Positions 16,584-25,660 of a DNA stretch of 64,000 nt are shown piece after piece. The stretch covers positions 62,001 through 126,000 of the forward strand of contig CAVUGU010000014.1 in assembly GCA_963741055.1 (NCBI GenBank). Direction: 5' to 3'. The notes under the pieces were generated by a model. That model worked only from the letters and a program-made list of their open reading frames with translations, made no database searches and was not told where the DNA came from. Position numbers and translations under genes: made by a program. How positions within the stretch are numbered: position 1 is the stretch's first letter; each line of letters opens with the position of its first letter. The DNA comes from Bog-756 sp963741055. Its GTDB lineage: Bacteria > Actinomycetota > Acidimicrobiia > Acidimicrobiales > RAAP-2.

Positions 16584-17894
16584 GTGACCTCCGTAACACC
16601 GTCGGGCCGCACCGTCGGCGTCGGAGTACTGGGGTGTGGCTCGGTCGGTTCCGCGCTCGTGGGCATCCTGAACGAGCGGGCCGGACCGATCGCCGTCCAA
16701 GCCGGCGCACGTCTTTCGGTGGTCGGCATCGCCGTCCGCGATCCCGCGGCGGAGCGAGCGAGCCACGTGCCGCGCGACCTGCTCACCTCCGACGCGAAGG
16801 GGCTGGTGTCCGACCCGGCCGTCGAGGTGGTGGTCGAAGTCATCGGCGGGCTCTCACCTGCCGGGGAGTTGGTGCGAATGGCGCTCGAGGCGGGCAAGCC
16901 GGTCGTCACCGCCAACAAAGCCCTGCTCGCTTCTCCCGAGGGCGTCGAACTTCGGACCTTGGCCGGTGAACGCGGCGTCGACCTCCTCTACGAGGCGTCG
17001 GTGGCCGGTGCGATCCCGCTGGTGCGTGTGCTGCGGGAATCCCTGACCGGCGAGCACGTCCGCCGGGTGATGGGCATCGTCAACGGAACGACCAACTTCA
17101 TCCTGACCAAGATGGGCGAACAGGGTGCCGACTATGGCGAAGTCCTGGCAGAGGCACAGGCGCTCGGCTTCGCCGAAGCCGACCCGACCGCGGACGTCGA
17201 AGGATTCGACGCCGCCGCGAAGGCGGCGATCCTCGCCGGGGTTGCGTTCGGGTACGACGTCGCGGACACCGACGTGTATCGCCAGGGCATCACCGCCATC
17301 CGCGCCGTCGACGTCGAGGTCGCCGAGCGCTTCGGGTACGTGATCAAGTTGTTGGCGATCGTCGAACGCACCGACGACGGCTCGCTGTCGGTTCGGGTGC
17401 ACCCGGCAATGCTCCCGAGAGAGCACCCCCTGGCAGGAGTGCGCGGCGCGTTCAACGCCGTGTTCATCGAGGGGGAGGCCGCGGGCGAGCTCATGCTCTA
17501 CGGCCAGGGTGCGGGCGGGCTGCCCACCGCCAGTGCGGTCGTCGGAGATCTGATCGACGCGGTCCGCAACCGGCTCGCCGGCGCAGCCGCTCCCGTACCG
17601 GACCGCCAGCCTCCCCGGCTGCTGCCCGCTTCGGAGCTGCTGACCCCCTACTTCGTCAGCCTCGACGTCGTGGATCGTCCGGGCGTGCTGGCGGCGGTGG
17701 CGGCGGTGTTCGGCGACCACTCGGTGTCGATCCGGTCGATGGAGCAGGAGGGGATCGGCGACGAGGCGCGACTGCTCTTCCTCACCCATCTCGCCCGCGA
17801 GGGATCGGTGCGCGACACGCTCGAAGTGCTCGATCGCCTCGACGTCGTCGAGCGCATCGGGGCAGCCATCCGTATCGTCGGTGACGGCGGATGA
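16584..17894 (+). CDS. hom: Homoserine dehydrogenase
   Basis: A 436-residue monofunctional homoserine dehydrogenase, reducing aspartate semialdehyde to homoserine in the threonine/methionine branch. The NAD(P)-binding GVLGCGSVGSALV lies near residue 12, the family signature around VTANKALLA, and the catalytic region GIVNGTTNFILTKM near residue 150. The C-terminal ACT domain (SLDVVDRPGVLAAVAAVF) should allow threonine feedback control. GTG start; the stop overlaps the thrC start as ATGA. Confidence 0.96.
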   Translation: MTSVTPSGRTVGVGVLGCGSVGSALVGILNERAGPIAVQAGARLSVVGIAVRDPAAERASHVPRDLLTSDAKGLVSDPAVEVVVEVIGGLSPAGELVRMALEAGKPVVTANKALLASPEGVELRTLAGERGVDLLYEASVAGAIPLVRVLRESLTGEHVRRVMGIVNGTTNFILTKMGEQGADYGEVLAEAQALGFAEADPTADVEGFDAAAKAAILAGVAFGYDVADTDVYRQGITAIRAVDVEVAERFGYVIKLLAIVERTDDGSLSVRVHPAMLPREHPLAGVRGAFNAVFIEGEAAGELMLYGQGAGGLPTASAVVGDLIDAVRNRLAGAAAPVPDRQPPRLLPASELLTPYFVSLDVVDRPGVLAAVAAVFGDHSVSIRSMEQEGIGDEARLLFLTHLAREGSVRDTLEVLDRLDVVERIGAAIRIVGDGG

Positions 17895-18961
17895 CCACGG
17901 GCGGTCTGGCCGATCCCTGGAGAGGGGTCATCGAGGAGTATCGCGAGTACCTCCCGGTGTCGGCCGCGACGCCGGTGGTGACCTTGCTCGAAGGCGGCAC
18001 CCCCCTGCTCCCGGCGCCGCGGCTCTCCGCACGGGTCGGCGCCCAGGTGATGCTCAAGGTCGAAGGCGCCAATCCGACCGGCTCCTTCAAGGACCGGGGG
18101 ATGACCGTGGCCATCTCGAAGGCGGCCGAGTCGGGAGCGAAAGCAGTGGTCTGCGCGTCGACCGGCAACACGTCGGCGTCGGCCGCGGCCTTTGCGGCCC
18201 GCGCCGGGCTGACCTGCGCGGTGCTCATACCCGAGGGTCACATCGCCCTCGGAAAGCTCGCCCAGGCGCTCATCCACGGTGCCCGTGTCCTCCAGGTACG
18301 AGGCAACTTCGACGACGCGCTGGCCATCGTCCGCGAGCTCGGCGAGCGCGCACCGGTCACCGTGGTGAACTCCGTCAACCCGTTCCGCATCGAGGGTCAG
18401 AAGACCGGAGCCTTCGAGATCATCGACCGGCTCGGTGACGCACCCGACGTCCACTGCATCCCGGTGGGCAACGCCGGCAACATCACCGCCTACTGGAAGG
18501 GGTACCTCGAGTTCAAGGAGTCCGGCCGCGCGACCCGGCTGCCCCGGATGCTCGGGTTCCAGGCGGCCGGCGCGGCTCCCATCGTCGAGGGCCACCCGAT
18601 CGAGCAGCCCGACACGGTGGCGACGGCCATCCGAATCGGCAATCCCGCCAGCTGGTACGGCGCGACCTCGGCCGCGTCGGAGTCAGGCGGCGGGATCGCC
18701 GCGGTCAGCGACGACGAGATCCTCGAGGCCTACCGGTTCCTCGCCGCAGAGGAGTCGGTCTTCTGTGAGCCCGCCTCGGCAGCGTCGGTCGCGGGTCTTC
18801 TCCGGCACGGGCTCCCCGACGAGCTCGGTCCCTCTGCGACGGTGGTCTGCGTGCTGACCGGCCACGGTTTGAAGGACCCCGACATCGCGATCAGCCAGAT
18901 CTCGGTTCCGACCGTCGTCGACGCCGACCTCGCGGCGGTGCTCGCCGAGTTGTCCATCTGA
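17891..18961 (+). CDS. thrC: Threonine synthase
   Basis: A 356-residue PLP enzyme making threonine from O-phosphohomoserine. The PLP lysine is in NPTGSFKDRGM (about residue 59), CASTGNTSASAAAFAAR follows, and the phosphate-binding glycine loop is PVGNAGNITAYWKG. The ATG overlaps hom, so flux enzymes are co-translated. Homoserine kinase (thrB), usually next in this actinobacterial order, is absent before rho and must be encoded elsewhere or replaced. Confidence 0.96.
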   Translation: MTTGGLADPWRGVIEEYREYLPVSAATPVVTLLEGGTPLLPAPRLSARVGAQVMLKVEGANPTGSFKDRGMTVAISKAAESGAKAVVCASTGNTSASAAAFAARAGLTCAVLIPEGHIALGKLAQALIHGARVLQVRGNFDDALAIVRELGERAPVTVVNSVNPFRIEGQKTGAFEIIDRLGDAPDVHCIPVGNAGNITAYWKGYLEFKESGRATRLPRMLGFQAAGAAPIVEGHPIEQPDTVATAIRIGNPASWYGATSAASESGGGIAAVSDDEILEAYRFLAAEESVFCEPASAASVAGLLRHGLPDELGPSATVVCVLTGHGLKDPDIAISQISVPTVVDADLAAVLAELSI

Positions 18962-19332
18962 GCAGCCTGACGTGTGCCTCCCGCCTCGCGATCGGGAGAC
19001 CGTCGACTCCGGGTAAAGTGGGTGGGTCGGGCGTTGCGCTCGCGGTGGCGCCGATTGGTGGCTTCGCCGTATTGTTGCCCAAGCGCCCGGCTCCCTGTAC
19101 TATGGGTGCACCGTCGCCACCACGATCTGGCCGTTCGGGCCTGTGGACGGGACCTTCTGGTTCGCTTCTCTTGACGCGGGCAGTTCGTCTCGGGCGACGG
19201 GAGGGGGAGCGACTGTGGCGAGAGTCGACACTCGGGGCTCAGCGCTCCCAACCCTGAATATCTGGCAGGTGGAGTCCATCCATCTGCCGACGAGGACATG
19301 TTGAAACAGGACATGTTGAAGCGAGGAAGCCG
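18962..19332 (+). promoter_or_regulatory. rho leader region with candidate sigma-70 promoter
   Basis: A 371-bp gap before rho, long for this compact segment. A candidate promoter is TTGCCC at 19075-19080, a 17-bp spacer and TACTAT at 19098-19103, leaving an untranslated leader of about 220 nt. Rho genes are commonly autoregulated through long leaders. Just before the start codon GGACATGTTGAA occurs twice (about 19298 and 19310), followed by GCGAGGAAG as the ribosome-binding site. No coding sequence is apparent in the gap. Confidence 0.45.
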
Positions 19333-21114
19333 ATGACTGCGGACCAGCAGCTCGAGCGATCGGTGTTGGAAAGCAAAGAGCGAGAAGAGCTCCATGCGAT
19401 CGCACAAGCCCTCTCGGTCAAGACCAACACCCGGACGAAGAAGGCTGACATCATCGACGGCATCTTGAAGGCCGCCGGCGTGGGCGTCAGCGGTGCCGAC
19501 GGAGACAGCCAGCCGTCGACGGAGGCCCGGAGCAACGGCGGTCGTGCCAGCGTGGGCGCCACCAACGGTGCATCTGCCACGGGGTCGCGGGGAAAGCAGC
19601 CCGTGCACTCCTTCGGACCCTCCGACGATGCCGAACGGATGGACGCTCCGGTCGATCTCGACGACGAAGTGATCGACCCGGTGTCGGGATCCGACGACTC
19701 GGGCGCGACCGTCACCGAGTCGTCCGACGCGAAAGGTCCCGGTGCGCAGGTGGTCACGACCGGTGGCGGGCACCAGAACGACGGACGCCAAGGAGGTCCC
19801 GGCGGGAACCAGTCCCGGCAGAACCGTCAGAACAACCGGAACCAAGGACGGAACCGCAACGGTCCCGGCGACGACGCCGGCAATCGACGGAGCAACCGTC
19901 GTCGGCGCGGCCGCGAACGGCAGGGCCCCGGGGACGGCGACCTCCAGGGCTCGGGCGCGCAGGATCAGCAGTACCAGGGCGAGCTCATTCCGGTGCGAGG
20001 GTTGCTCGACCTCCGCGACGAGGGTTACGGATTCCTTCGCTGCGAGGGGTATCTCCCGTCGAACAAGGATGTCTACGTCTCGATCAGCCAGGCGCGGCGG
20101 CTCGCCCTCCGCAAGGGCGACAGCATCGAGGGTTTCTGCCGGCCAGCGGGGAACACGGAGAAGTTCCCCGCGCTGCTCCAAGTCGAGCGTGTCTCGGGGC
20201 TCGACCCCGAAGAGGCGAGGAACCGGCCCAGGTTCGAGGACCTCACACCGCTCTTCCCCGACGAGAGGCTCCACCTCGAGACGCCCGGCGACAAGGACAA
20301 CATGACCGCGCGCATCGTCGACTTGCTCTCTCCGATCGGCAAAGGGCAGCGCGGCCTCATCGTGTCCCCGCCGAAGGCCGGCAAGACGACGGTCATGAAG
20401 CAGGTCGCCCACTCGATCGAGGCGAACAACCCCGACGTCCACCTGATGGTCCTCCTGGTCGACGAGCGACCCGAGGAAGTCACCGACATGCGCCGGTCGG
20501 TCCAGGGTGAGGTGGTCGCGTCCACGTTCGACCGCCCGTCCGAGGAGCACACAACGGTGGCCGAGCTGGCGATCGAGCGGGCCAAGCGCCTGGTCGAGAC
20601 CGGTAGGGACGTCGTCATCATCCTCGACGGCATCACCCGGCTGGCACGTGCCTACAACCTGGCCCAGCCGGCGACCGGACGGATCATGTCCGGCGGCGTC
20701 GACTCGGGAGCGCTCTACCCACCGAAGAAGTTCTTCGGGGCGGCTCGCAACATCGAGGAAGGTGGCTCGCTCACCATCCTGGCGACCGCGTTGGTCGAGA
20801 CGGGTTCGAAGATGGACGAGGTGATCTTCGAGGAGTTCAAGGGCACCGGCAACATGGAGCTCCGGCTCGACCGCCGACTGTCCGAGCGACGTCTCTACCC
20901 GTCGATCGACGTCAATGCCAGCTCGACCCGGCACGAGGAGCTCCTGTTCGACCGGTCGCAGCTCCAGCAGGTGTGGAAGCTCCGCCGTGTCTTGAACGCT
21001 CTCGCCAACGAGGGCAGCGCGGCAGCCGGCCTCGAGCTCCTGATGGACAAGATCCGCACGACCAAGAGCAACGACGAGTTCCTGGCAGAGATCGCCAAGG
21101 GACCGGCAGCCTGA
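19333..21114 (+). CDS. rho: Transcription termination factor Rho
   Basis: A 593-residue Rho, the hexameric RNA helicase for factor-dependent termination. In order: a Rho_N (SAP-like) domain (about residues 10-48); a long low-complexity insert (about 50-215) rich in Arg, Asn, Gln and Gly; the cold-shock RNA-binding domain (EGYGFLRCEGYLPSNKDVYV region); Walker A PPKAGKTT (about 350); Walker B MVLLVDERPEEV; and the R-loop FKGTGNMELRLDR. It is about 170 residues longer than E. coli Rho because of the insert, a known actinobacterial habit. Followed 17 bp later by rpmE. Confidence 0.97.
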   Translation: MTADQQLERSVLESKEREELHAIAQALSVKTNTRTKKADIIDGILKAAGVGVSGADGDSQPSTEARSNGGRASVGATNGASATGSRGKQPVHSFGPSDDAERMDAPVDLDDEVIDPVSGSDDSGATVTESSDAKGPGAQVVTTGGGHQNDGRQGGPGGNQSRQNRQNNRNQGRNRNGPGDDAGNRRSNRRRRGRERQGPGDGDLQGSGAQDQQYQGELIPVRGLLDLRDEGYGFLRCEGYLPSNKDVYVSISQARRLALRKGDSIEGFCRPAGNTEKFPALLQVERVSGLDPEEARNRPRFEDLTPLFPDERLHLETPGDKDNMTARIVDLLSPIGKGQRGLIVSPPKAGKTTVMKQVAHSIEANNPDVHLMVLLVDERPEEVTDMRRSVQGEVVASTFDRPSEEHTTVAELAIERAKRLVETGRDVVIILDGITRLARAYNLAQPATGRIMSGGVDSGALYPPKKFFGAARNIEEGGSLTILATALVETGSKMDEVIFEEFKGTGNMELRLDRRLSERRLYPSIDVNASSTRHEELLFDRSQLQQVWKLRRVLNALANEGSAAAGLELLMDKIRTTKSNDEFLAEIAKGPAA

Positions 21115-21131
21115 ACCAGGGAGAGAACACC

Positions 21132-21365
21132 ATGAAGTCCGACATCCATCCCGACTACGTCGAAGCCTCCGTCAAGTGCTCGTGCGGCAACACCTTCACG
21201 ACCCGGTCGACCAAGTCCGACATCCATCTCGAGCTCTGCAACGAGTGCCACCCGTTCTTCACCGGCAAGCAGAAGTTGGTCGACTCGGGTGGACGGGTCG
21301 AGCGGTTCGAGCGCCGCTACGCGAAGAGCGCCACGCGAAAGAAGCGCGCGACACCCGCTTCCTGA
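21132..21365 (+). CDS. rpmE: 50S ribosomal protein L31, zinc-binding type
   Basis: A 77-residue L31 starting MKSDIHPDYVEASVKCSCG. Zinc ligands are the CxC (KCSCG, residues 16 and 18) and CxxC (LCNECHPFFTGKQK, residues 36 and 39), so this is the C+ form rather than the zinc-independent paralogue used in zinc starvation. A GGGAGAG ribosome-binding site precedes ATG 21132. The rho-rpmE-prfA order is conserved in actinobacteria. Confidence 0.96.
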   Translation: MKSDIHPDYVEASVKCSCGNTFTTRSTKSDIHLELCNECHPFFTGKQKLVDSGGRVERFERRYAKSATRKKRATPAS

Positions 21366-21432
21366 GCGAACCGGCTCTCTCCCCGGCCTGCGGTCCGACG
21401 GTGGGTCGGGCGTGCACGACTACCCTTGGCCC

Positions 21433-22510
21433 GTGGTCGACGAGCAGGTGCACGATCGCCTGAAGCAGCTCGAAGCAGAGTACGAGCGGGTACTCGAGGA
21501 GCTCAACGATCCGAACCTCCCGTCGGACCAGCGACGTCTGCGCGACGTCGGCCGCCGCCATCGTGAGCTCGAAGAGATCGTCGGCACCTGGCACCGGCTG
21601 CAGGCTGCCGAGAGCGACCTCGGGGTGGCTCGTGAGATGGTCGACGACGCGACCGGCGAGGAGCGCGACCTCGCGCTGGCCCAGATCGCCGACGCCGAGG
21701 CCGAGGTCGCCCGGATCGGAGGAAGAGCTGCGGACCTTGCTCGTGCCGCGCGACCCGAATGCCGGCCGCAACGTCATCGTGGAGATCCGAGGGGCCGAGG
21801 GAGGCGAGGAGGCGAACCTCTTCGCAAAGGACCTCTTCGAGATGTACACGCGCTACGCGGCGTCGAAGGGATGGAAGGTCGACGTCCTCTCCTCGAGCCC
21901 CTCGGAGCGAGACGGTCTGAACGAGGTCACCTTCGAGGTGAAGGGCGACGACGCCTGGCAGCGCCTCGAGCACGAAGGGGGCCCGCACCGAGTCCAGCGG
22001 GTGCCGGTGACCGAGTCGCAGGGCCGCATCCACACCTCGTCCGCGTCGGTCGCCGTCCTCCCCGAGGCAGAAGAGGTGGACGTGACGATCGACCCCTCCG
22101 ACTTGAAGATCGACGTCTACCGCTCGACCGGACCCGGAGGGCAATCGGTCAACACGACCGACTCGGCGGTGCGCATCACCCATCTGCCGACCGGCATGGT
22201 CGTGGCCATGCAGGACGAGAAGAGCCAGATCCAGAACCGTGCGAAGGCGATGACCGTGCTCCGGTCACGACTCCTCAAGGCCGAACAGGACCGCCAGGCG
22301 GCCGAGCTCTCCCAGCAGCGGCGGGACCAGGTGGGGAGTGGCGGCCGCTCCGAGAAGATCCGTACCTACAACTACAAGGAGAACCGGGTCACCGATCACC
22401 GGATCAAGCTCACGCTGCACAAGCTCGACCGCATCCTGATGGGCGATCTCGACGAGCTGACCGACGCGCTCATGGCCGACAAGCGGTACCGGCAGCTCGA
22501 AGGGAGCTGA
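21433..22510 (+). CDS. prfA: Peptide chain release factor 1, single-base frameshift
   Basis: RF1 recognises UAA/UAG and triggers peptide release. Codons 1-95, from GTG 21433 (VVDEQVHDRLKQLEAEYERV), lie in one frame; the rest, from EEELRTLLVPRDPNAGRN onwards, in the next. Deleting one G of the GG at about 21718-21721 restores ARIEEELRTLL and a normal 358-residue protein. The catalytic GGQ is intact in STGPGGQSVNTTDSAVR, and the RF1 tail HKLDRILMGDLDEL is present. RF1 is essential and its genes are not known for programmed frameshifting (RF2 genes are), so an extra base in the sequence is the best explanation. Confidence 0.93.
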
Positions 22511-22516
22511 TCCGGA

Positions 22517-24116
22517 GTGGACCGTCAGGCCACTCGGGTAGAGCCGACCCGCGCGGCGCTGGTCGCAGAGCTCTCCGAGCGGGTCGGTTCCGGTCGCGAG
22601 GCGAGCTGGATCGTGGAGCATGCCGAGTCGGGGGCAGATGAGCGGGAACCCTGGGTCGAGACGGTTGCAGTCGCGGCCCGCGGACTTGCCGACCGCCGTG
22701 CCGGCGGGGAGCCGCTCCAGTACGTCCTCGGCCACTGGCCGTTCCGTGAGATCGATCTGATCGTCGACCGGCGGGTCCTGGTCCCACGTCCGGAGACCGA
22801 GCAATTGGTCGAAGTAGCCCTCGGCGAGCTCCGGCGGACCGTCGGGAGGAGCCCCGACCGAGGGGACCGGATCTGCGTCGACCTCGGCACCGGGTCGGGG
22901 GCCATCGCCCTCTCGCTCGCGACCGAGGCGGATGACATCGCCGGGACTCTGGAGGTCTGGGCGACCGATCGCAGCGTCGACGCGCTGGCGGTCGCTCGCG
23001 CCAACCTCTCGAAGCTCGCCTCGTCCAACGGTGCAGGAGCCGACGGTGCCCGAGCAGACGGCGAGCGAGCGCCTGTGCGCTTTGCAACCGGATGGTGGTT
23101 CGAGGCGCTCCCCGAGGCCCTCGCCGGCTCGGTCGACCTGATCGCCTCCAACCCTCCTTACGTGGCGGAGAACGAGTTCGATGCGCTGGACGCGACGGTC
23201 CGCGAATGGGAGCCCTTCGAAGCGCTGGTTGCGGGACCCGGCAGCGACGGTACGCCCGGATTCGCCGAGATCGAGGCGATCGTGCGCACCGCGCCGGACT
23301 GGCTGCGCGAGGCCGGATCGCTCGTCGTCGAGCTCGCCCCGCACCAGGCGGAGGCCGCGGTCGCGATGGCACGGCTGTCGGGCTTCACCGATGCGACCGT
23401 CGCGCGGGATCTCGCCGGACTCGAGCGAATCCTCGTCGCCGCGATGCACGTGATGAGCGCTCCGCTCGACGCGGCCGATCGCGGTTCGGTCGAGCTCGCC
23501 GCGCGCGCACTCTCGGAGGGGTCGGTGGTGGCAGTGCCCACCGACACCGTGTACGGACTGGCCGCCGCGCTCGACCGGCCAGAGGCGATCGAACGGCTCT
23601 TCGAGCTGAAGGGCCGGCCGTCCGACGTCCCCTGCCGCGGTCCTCGTCGCGGGCCCGGACCAGCTGGCGACGATCACCGGCCGGCTCGGTCCGCTCGCCT
23701 CGCAACTCGCGCGACGATTCTGGCCGGGGCCTCTGACGTTGGTCGTCGCGCGAAGCAAGGACTTCGAGGTGGACCTGGGCGGGCCGCCGGAGGCACGGAG
23801 CACTGTCGGCGTGCGCTGGCCCGACGATCGTCTCGTGGGCGAGCTCGCTCGCCTGTCGGGTCCGGTCGCCGCGACCAGTGCGAACCTCCACGGCGAGCCT
23901 CCCGCAGAGACCGCGGCGGAGGTGAGCCGCGCCTTCGACGGCGACGAGCGGCTCGCACTGGTCCTCGACGGGGGAACGTGCCATGGCGTGCCCTCGACCG
24001 TGGTGGACTGCACCGGCGAGACGCTACGGTGCCTGCGGGACGGCGCCGTCAGCTGGGCGGAAGTCGTCGGCGAAGTGCAGTCGGGACCGAGCGCAGGAGG
24101 CACCGGTGACCGATGA
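22517..24116 (+). CDS. prmC: PrmC release-factor methyltransferase joined to TsaC/Sua5 domain, frameshifted
   Basis: Residues 1-310 are PrmC (HemK), which methylates the GGQ glutamine of release factors: CVDLGTGSGAIALSLA binds SAM and IASNPPYV is the catalytic NPPY. Without a stop the frame runs on into a TsaC/Sua5/YwlC domain (AVPTDTVYGLAAALD) that makes threonylcarbamoyl-AMP for tRNA t6A. The frame breaks at GACGTCCCCTGCC near 23628; removing one C gives SDVPAAVLVAG and continues through RFWPGPLTLV and SGPVAATSANLHGE to the stop at 24116. In most actinobacteria these are two separate neighbouring genes, so the join is either a fusion or hides a lost stop near 23450. Confidence 0.88.
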
Positions 24117-25367
24117 GGGGGACGTCGTCCTCGTCGGAGATCGCGGCGAGGCAGCCGCGACCGAGGGTGCCGTCGCGCTCGCCCCCGCACCGGCCACCGT
24201 CGACCTGTCGCCGGCTGTCCGAACCGGTCCGAGCGAACCAACAAATGCCACTGTCACCGAGCTGCCCGGCTTCCGCCTGGGGAACCGACCGCCGCTCACC
24301 GGCATCCGGGCGCTCGTGATCGGCTCGATCCTCGTCTACCACTCCAACCTCGCCAACCCCCACTCCGACTTCACCGCACTCCCCGGCGCCTGGGCGGCCA
24401 TCTCGGTCTTCTTCGTGCTGAGCGGCTTCCTCATCACGTCGATGCTGATGGCAGAGCGCGAGCGCAAGGGCCGCATCAGCCTCCGCAACTTCTACACACG
24501 TCGGGCGCTTCGACTCCTGCCCCCGCTCGCCATCACGATCGGCCTTCTCTCGATCTATGCCGCTGTGGTCTACGTTCCCTACGCCCACCAGCGAGTCTGG
24601 GCCGACATCTCAGCCGCCGCCTTCTACTACGCCGACTTCCGCTCCGCGTCGGGACACGAGTTCTTCCTCGGCTACCTGGGTCAGGCCTGGTCGCTCTCGA
24701 TCGAGGAGCAGTTCTACGTGATCTGGGCCGCTCTGATCCTCGTCGCGAGCATCTTCCACCGGCGGATCTTCGCGTACGCGCTCGCCATCTCGGGGATCGC
24801 GCTCGAGCGCGGCGTACGGATTCTGGCTGCTCGTCCACACGCGGCATTTCTCGAGCGCCTTGGCCAACCAGGTGTACTACGGGTTCGCACCCCGAGCTGA
24901 CGCGCTGTTCGTCGGATGCGTGCTCGGCCTGGTGGCGACCGGCGGCCACTTCGAGCGCATCGGGAGATGGGGCCCGTCGAGCCATCGCGGTCGCCGCGCT
25001 CGCGTCGGCCGGATTGCTCGGCTGGATCGTCGGAGAGGTCAGCTTCGGATCGAAGAGCTCGCTCCTCGTGTGGTTGCCGGTCTCCATCGTGCTCTCCGCG
25101 GTCCTCATCGTCTACTTCATCACCTGTCCCCGGGGCATCGGTTCGAGGGTGCTCGGCATCGCTCCCTTGGTGCTCGTCGGCAACCTGGCCTACACCCTCT
25201 ACCTGGTCCACTGGCCGGTCTACATGGCGCTCAGCCCGCTCACCACCCAATGGTCCTTCTGGCCCCTCGAAGCAGCCCGTCTCGCGGTGGTGTTCGCCAT
25301 CGCACTGGCGAGCTGGTACCTGGTCGAGCGCCCGCTGATGAACTGGCGCCGCCGCAGGCTGGCGTGA
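24106..25367 (+). CDS. Membrane acyltransferase, family 3 (OafA/YrhL type), two frameshifts
   Basis: A polytopic acyltransferase-3 protein that O-acylates surface sugars or lipids. From GTG 24106 an N-terminal Ala/Pro-rich tail precedes LTGIRALVIGSILVYHSN and ISVFFVLSGFLITSMLM, the usual opening with catalytic-type His; RRALRLLPPL and AWSLSIEEQFYVIW follow. The frame shifts by one base near 24810 (to AAYGFWLLVH and FAPRADALFVGCVLG) and again at GGGGCCC near 24970 (to RAIAVAALASAGLLGW, ending VERPLMNWRRRRLA). Corrected length is about 419 residues. Both shifts are in the same direction. The start overlaps the tsaC end. Confidence 0.82.
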
Positions 25368-25401
25368 CGGGTTGACGGAGCACCTGCGCTCGGGCGACAC
25401 T

Positions 25402-25458
25402 GTGGACGTGGCAAATTCGCCGGAAGGCACACGCGGAAGCGTAGAAATTATCGAGTAG
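25402..25458 (+). CDS. Possible leader peptide upstream of leuB
   Basis: An 18-codon open frame from GTG 25402 ends with Val-Glu-Ile-Ile-Glu-stop (GTA GAA ATT ATC GAG TAG), directly before two hairpins. Val and Ile codons just ahead of a stop and a terminator are what a branched-chain amino acid attenuator would show, and ATT is a rare codon in this GC-rich genome. There is no clear ribosome-binding site and no Leu run, so this is tentative. Confidence 0.3.
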   Translation: MDVANSPEGTRGSVEIIE

Positions 25459-25511
25459 GCGCGTTCCGACCGGTCCGCGCCTTCTTGCCGTCCACCTGGT
25501 GGGCGGTTTTT
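25457..25511 (+). terminator. Hairpin pair with intrinsic terminator (terminator or leuB attenuator)
   Basis: Hairpin 1 pairs AGGCGCG (25457-25463) with CGCGCCT (25476-25482) around a 12-nt loop. Hairpin 2 pairs CCGTCCACC (25488-25496) with GGTGGGCGG (25498-25506), one G-T pair; the central bases would open to form the loop. It is followed by TTTTT. In 70% GC DNA such a T-run after a stem is distinctive. It either ends the acyltransferase transcript or, with the short frame before it, attenuates leuB transcription. Confidence 0.55.
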
Positions 25512-25660
25512 CAATTTCGGAGCGAGAACCGCAGGGTGCCGGGCGACCGGCTCCGGACCCGGCAGAATCGGGATCCGGCGGGCAGGGGTCGGCGAAGCCG
25601 ATACAGGTAGACCGGATACAGCCAGAGATACAGCTCGAGAGAGACAGAGAGGCGAGAAGA

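Noticed and set aside
13452..16766. A 1104-codon minus-strand open frame opposite argS and lysA
   Set aside because: It is a high-GC antisense shadow of well-identified genes; composition is His/Arg/Asp-rich without motifs.
18730..20934. A 734-codon minus-strand frame opposite thrC and rho
   Set aside because: Antisense shadow; the plus strand encodes unmistakable ThrC and Rho.
21700..21740. Programmed frameshift in prfA as an RF2-like autoregulation
   Set aside because: Programmed shifting is known for prfB at an in-frame UGA after CUU. Here there is no stop or slippery codon at the join and an extra G explains it.
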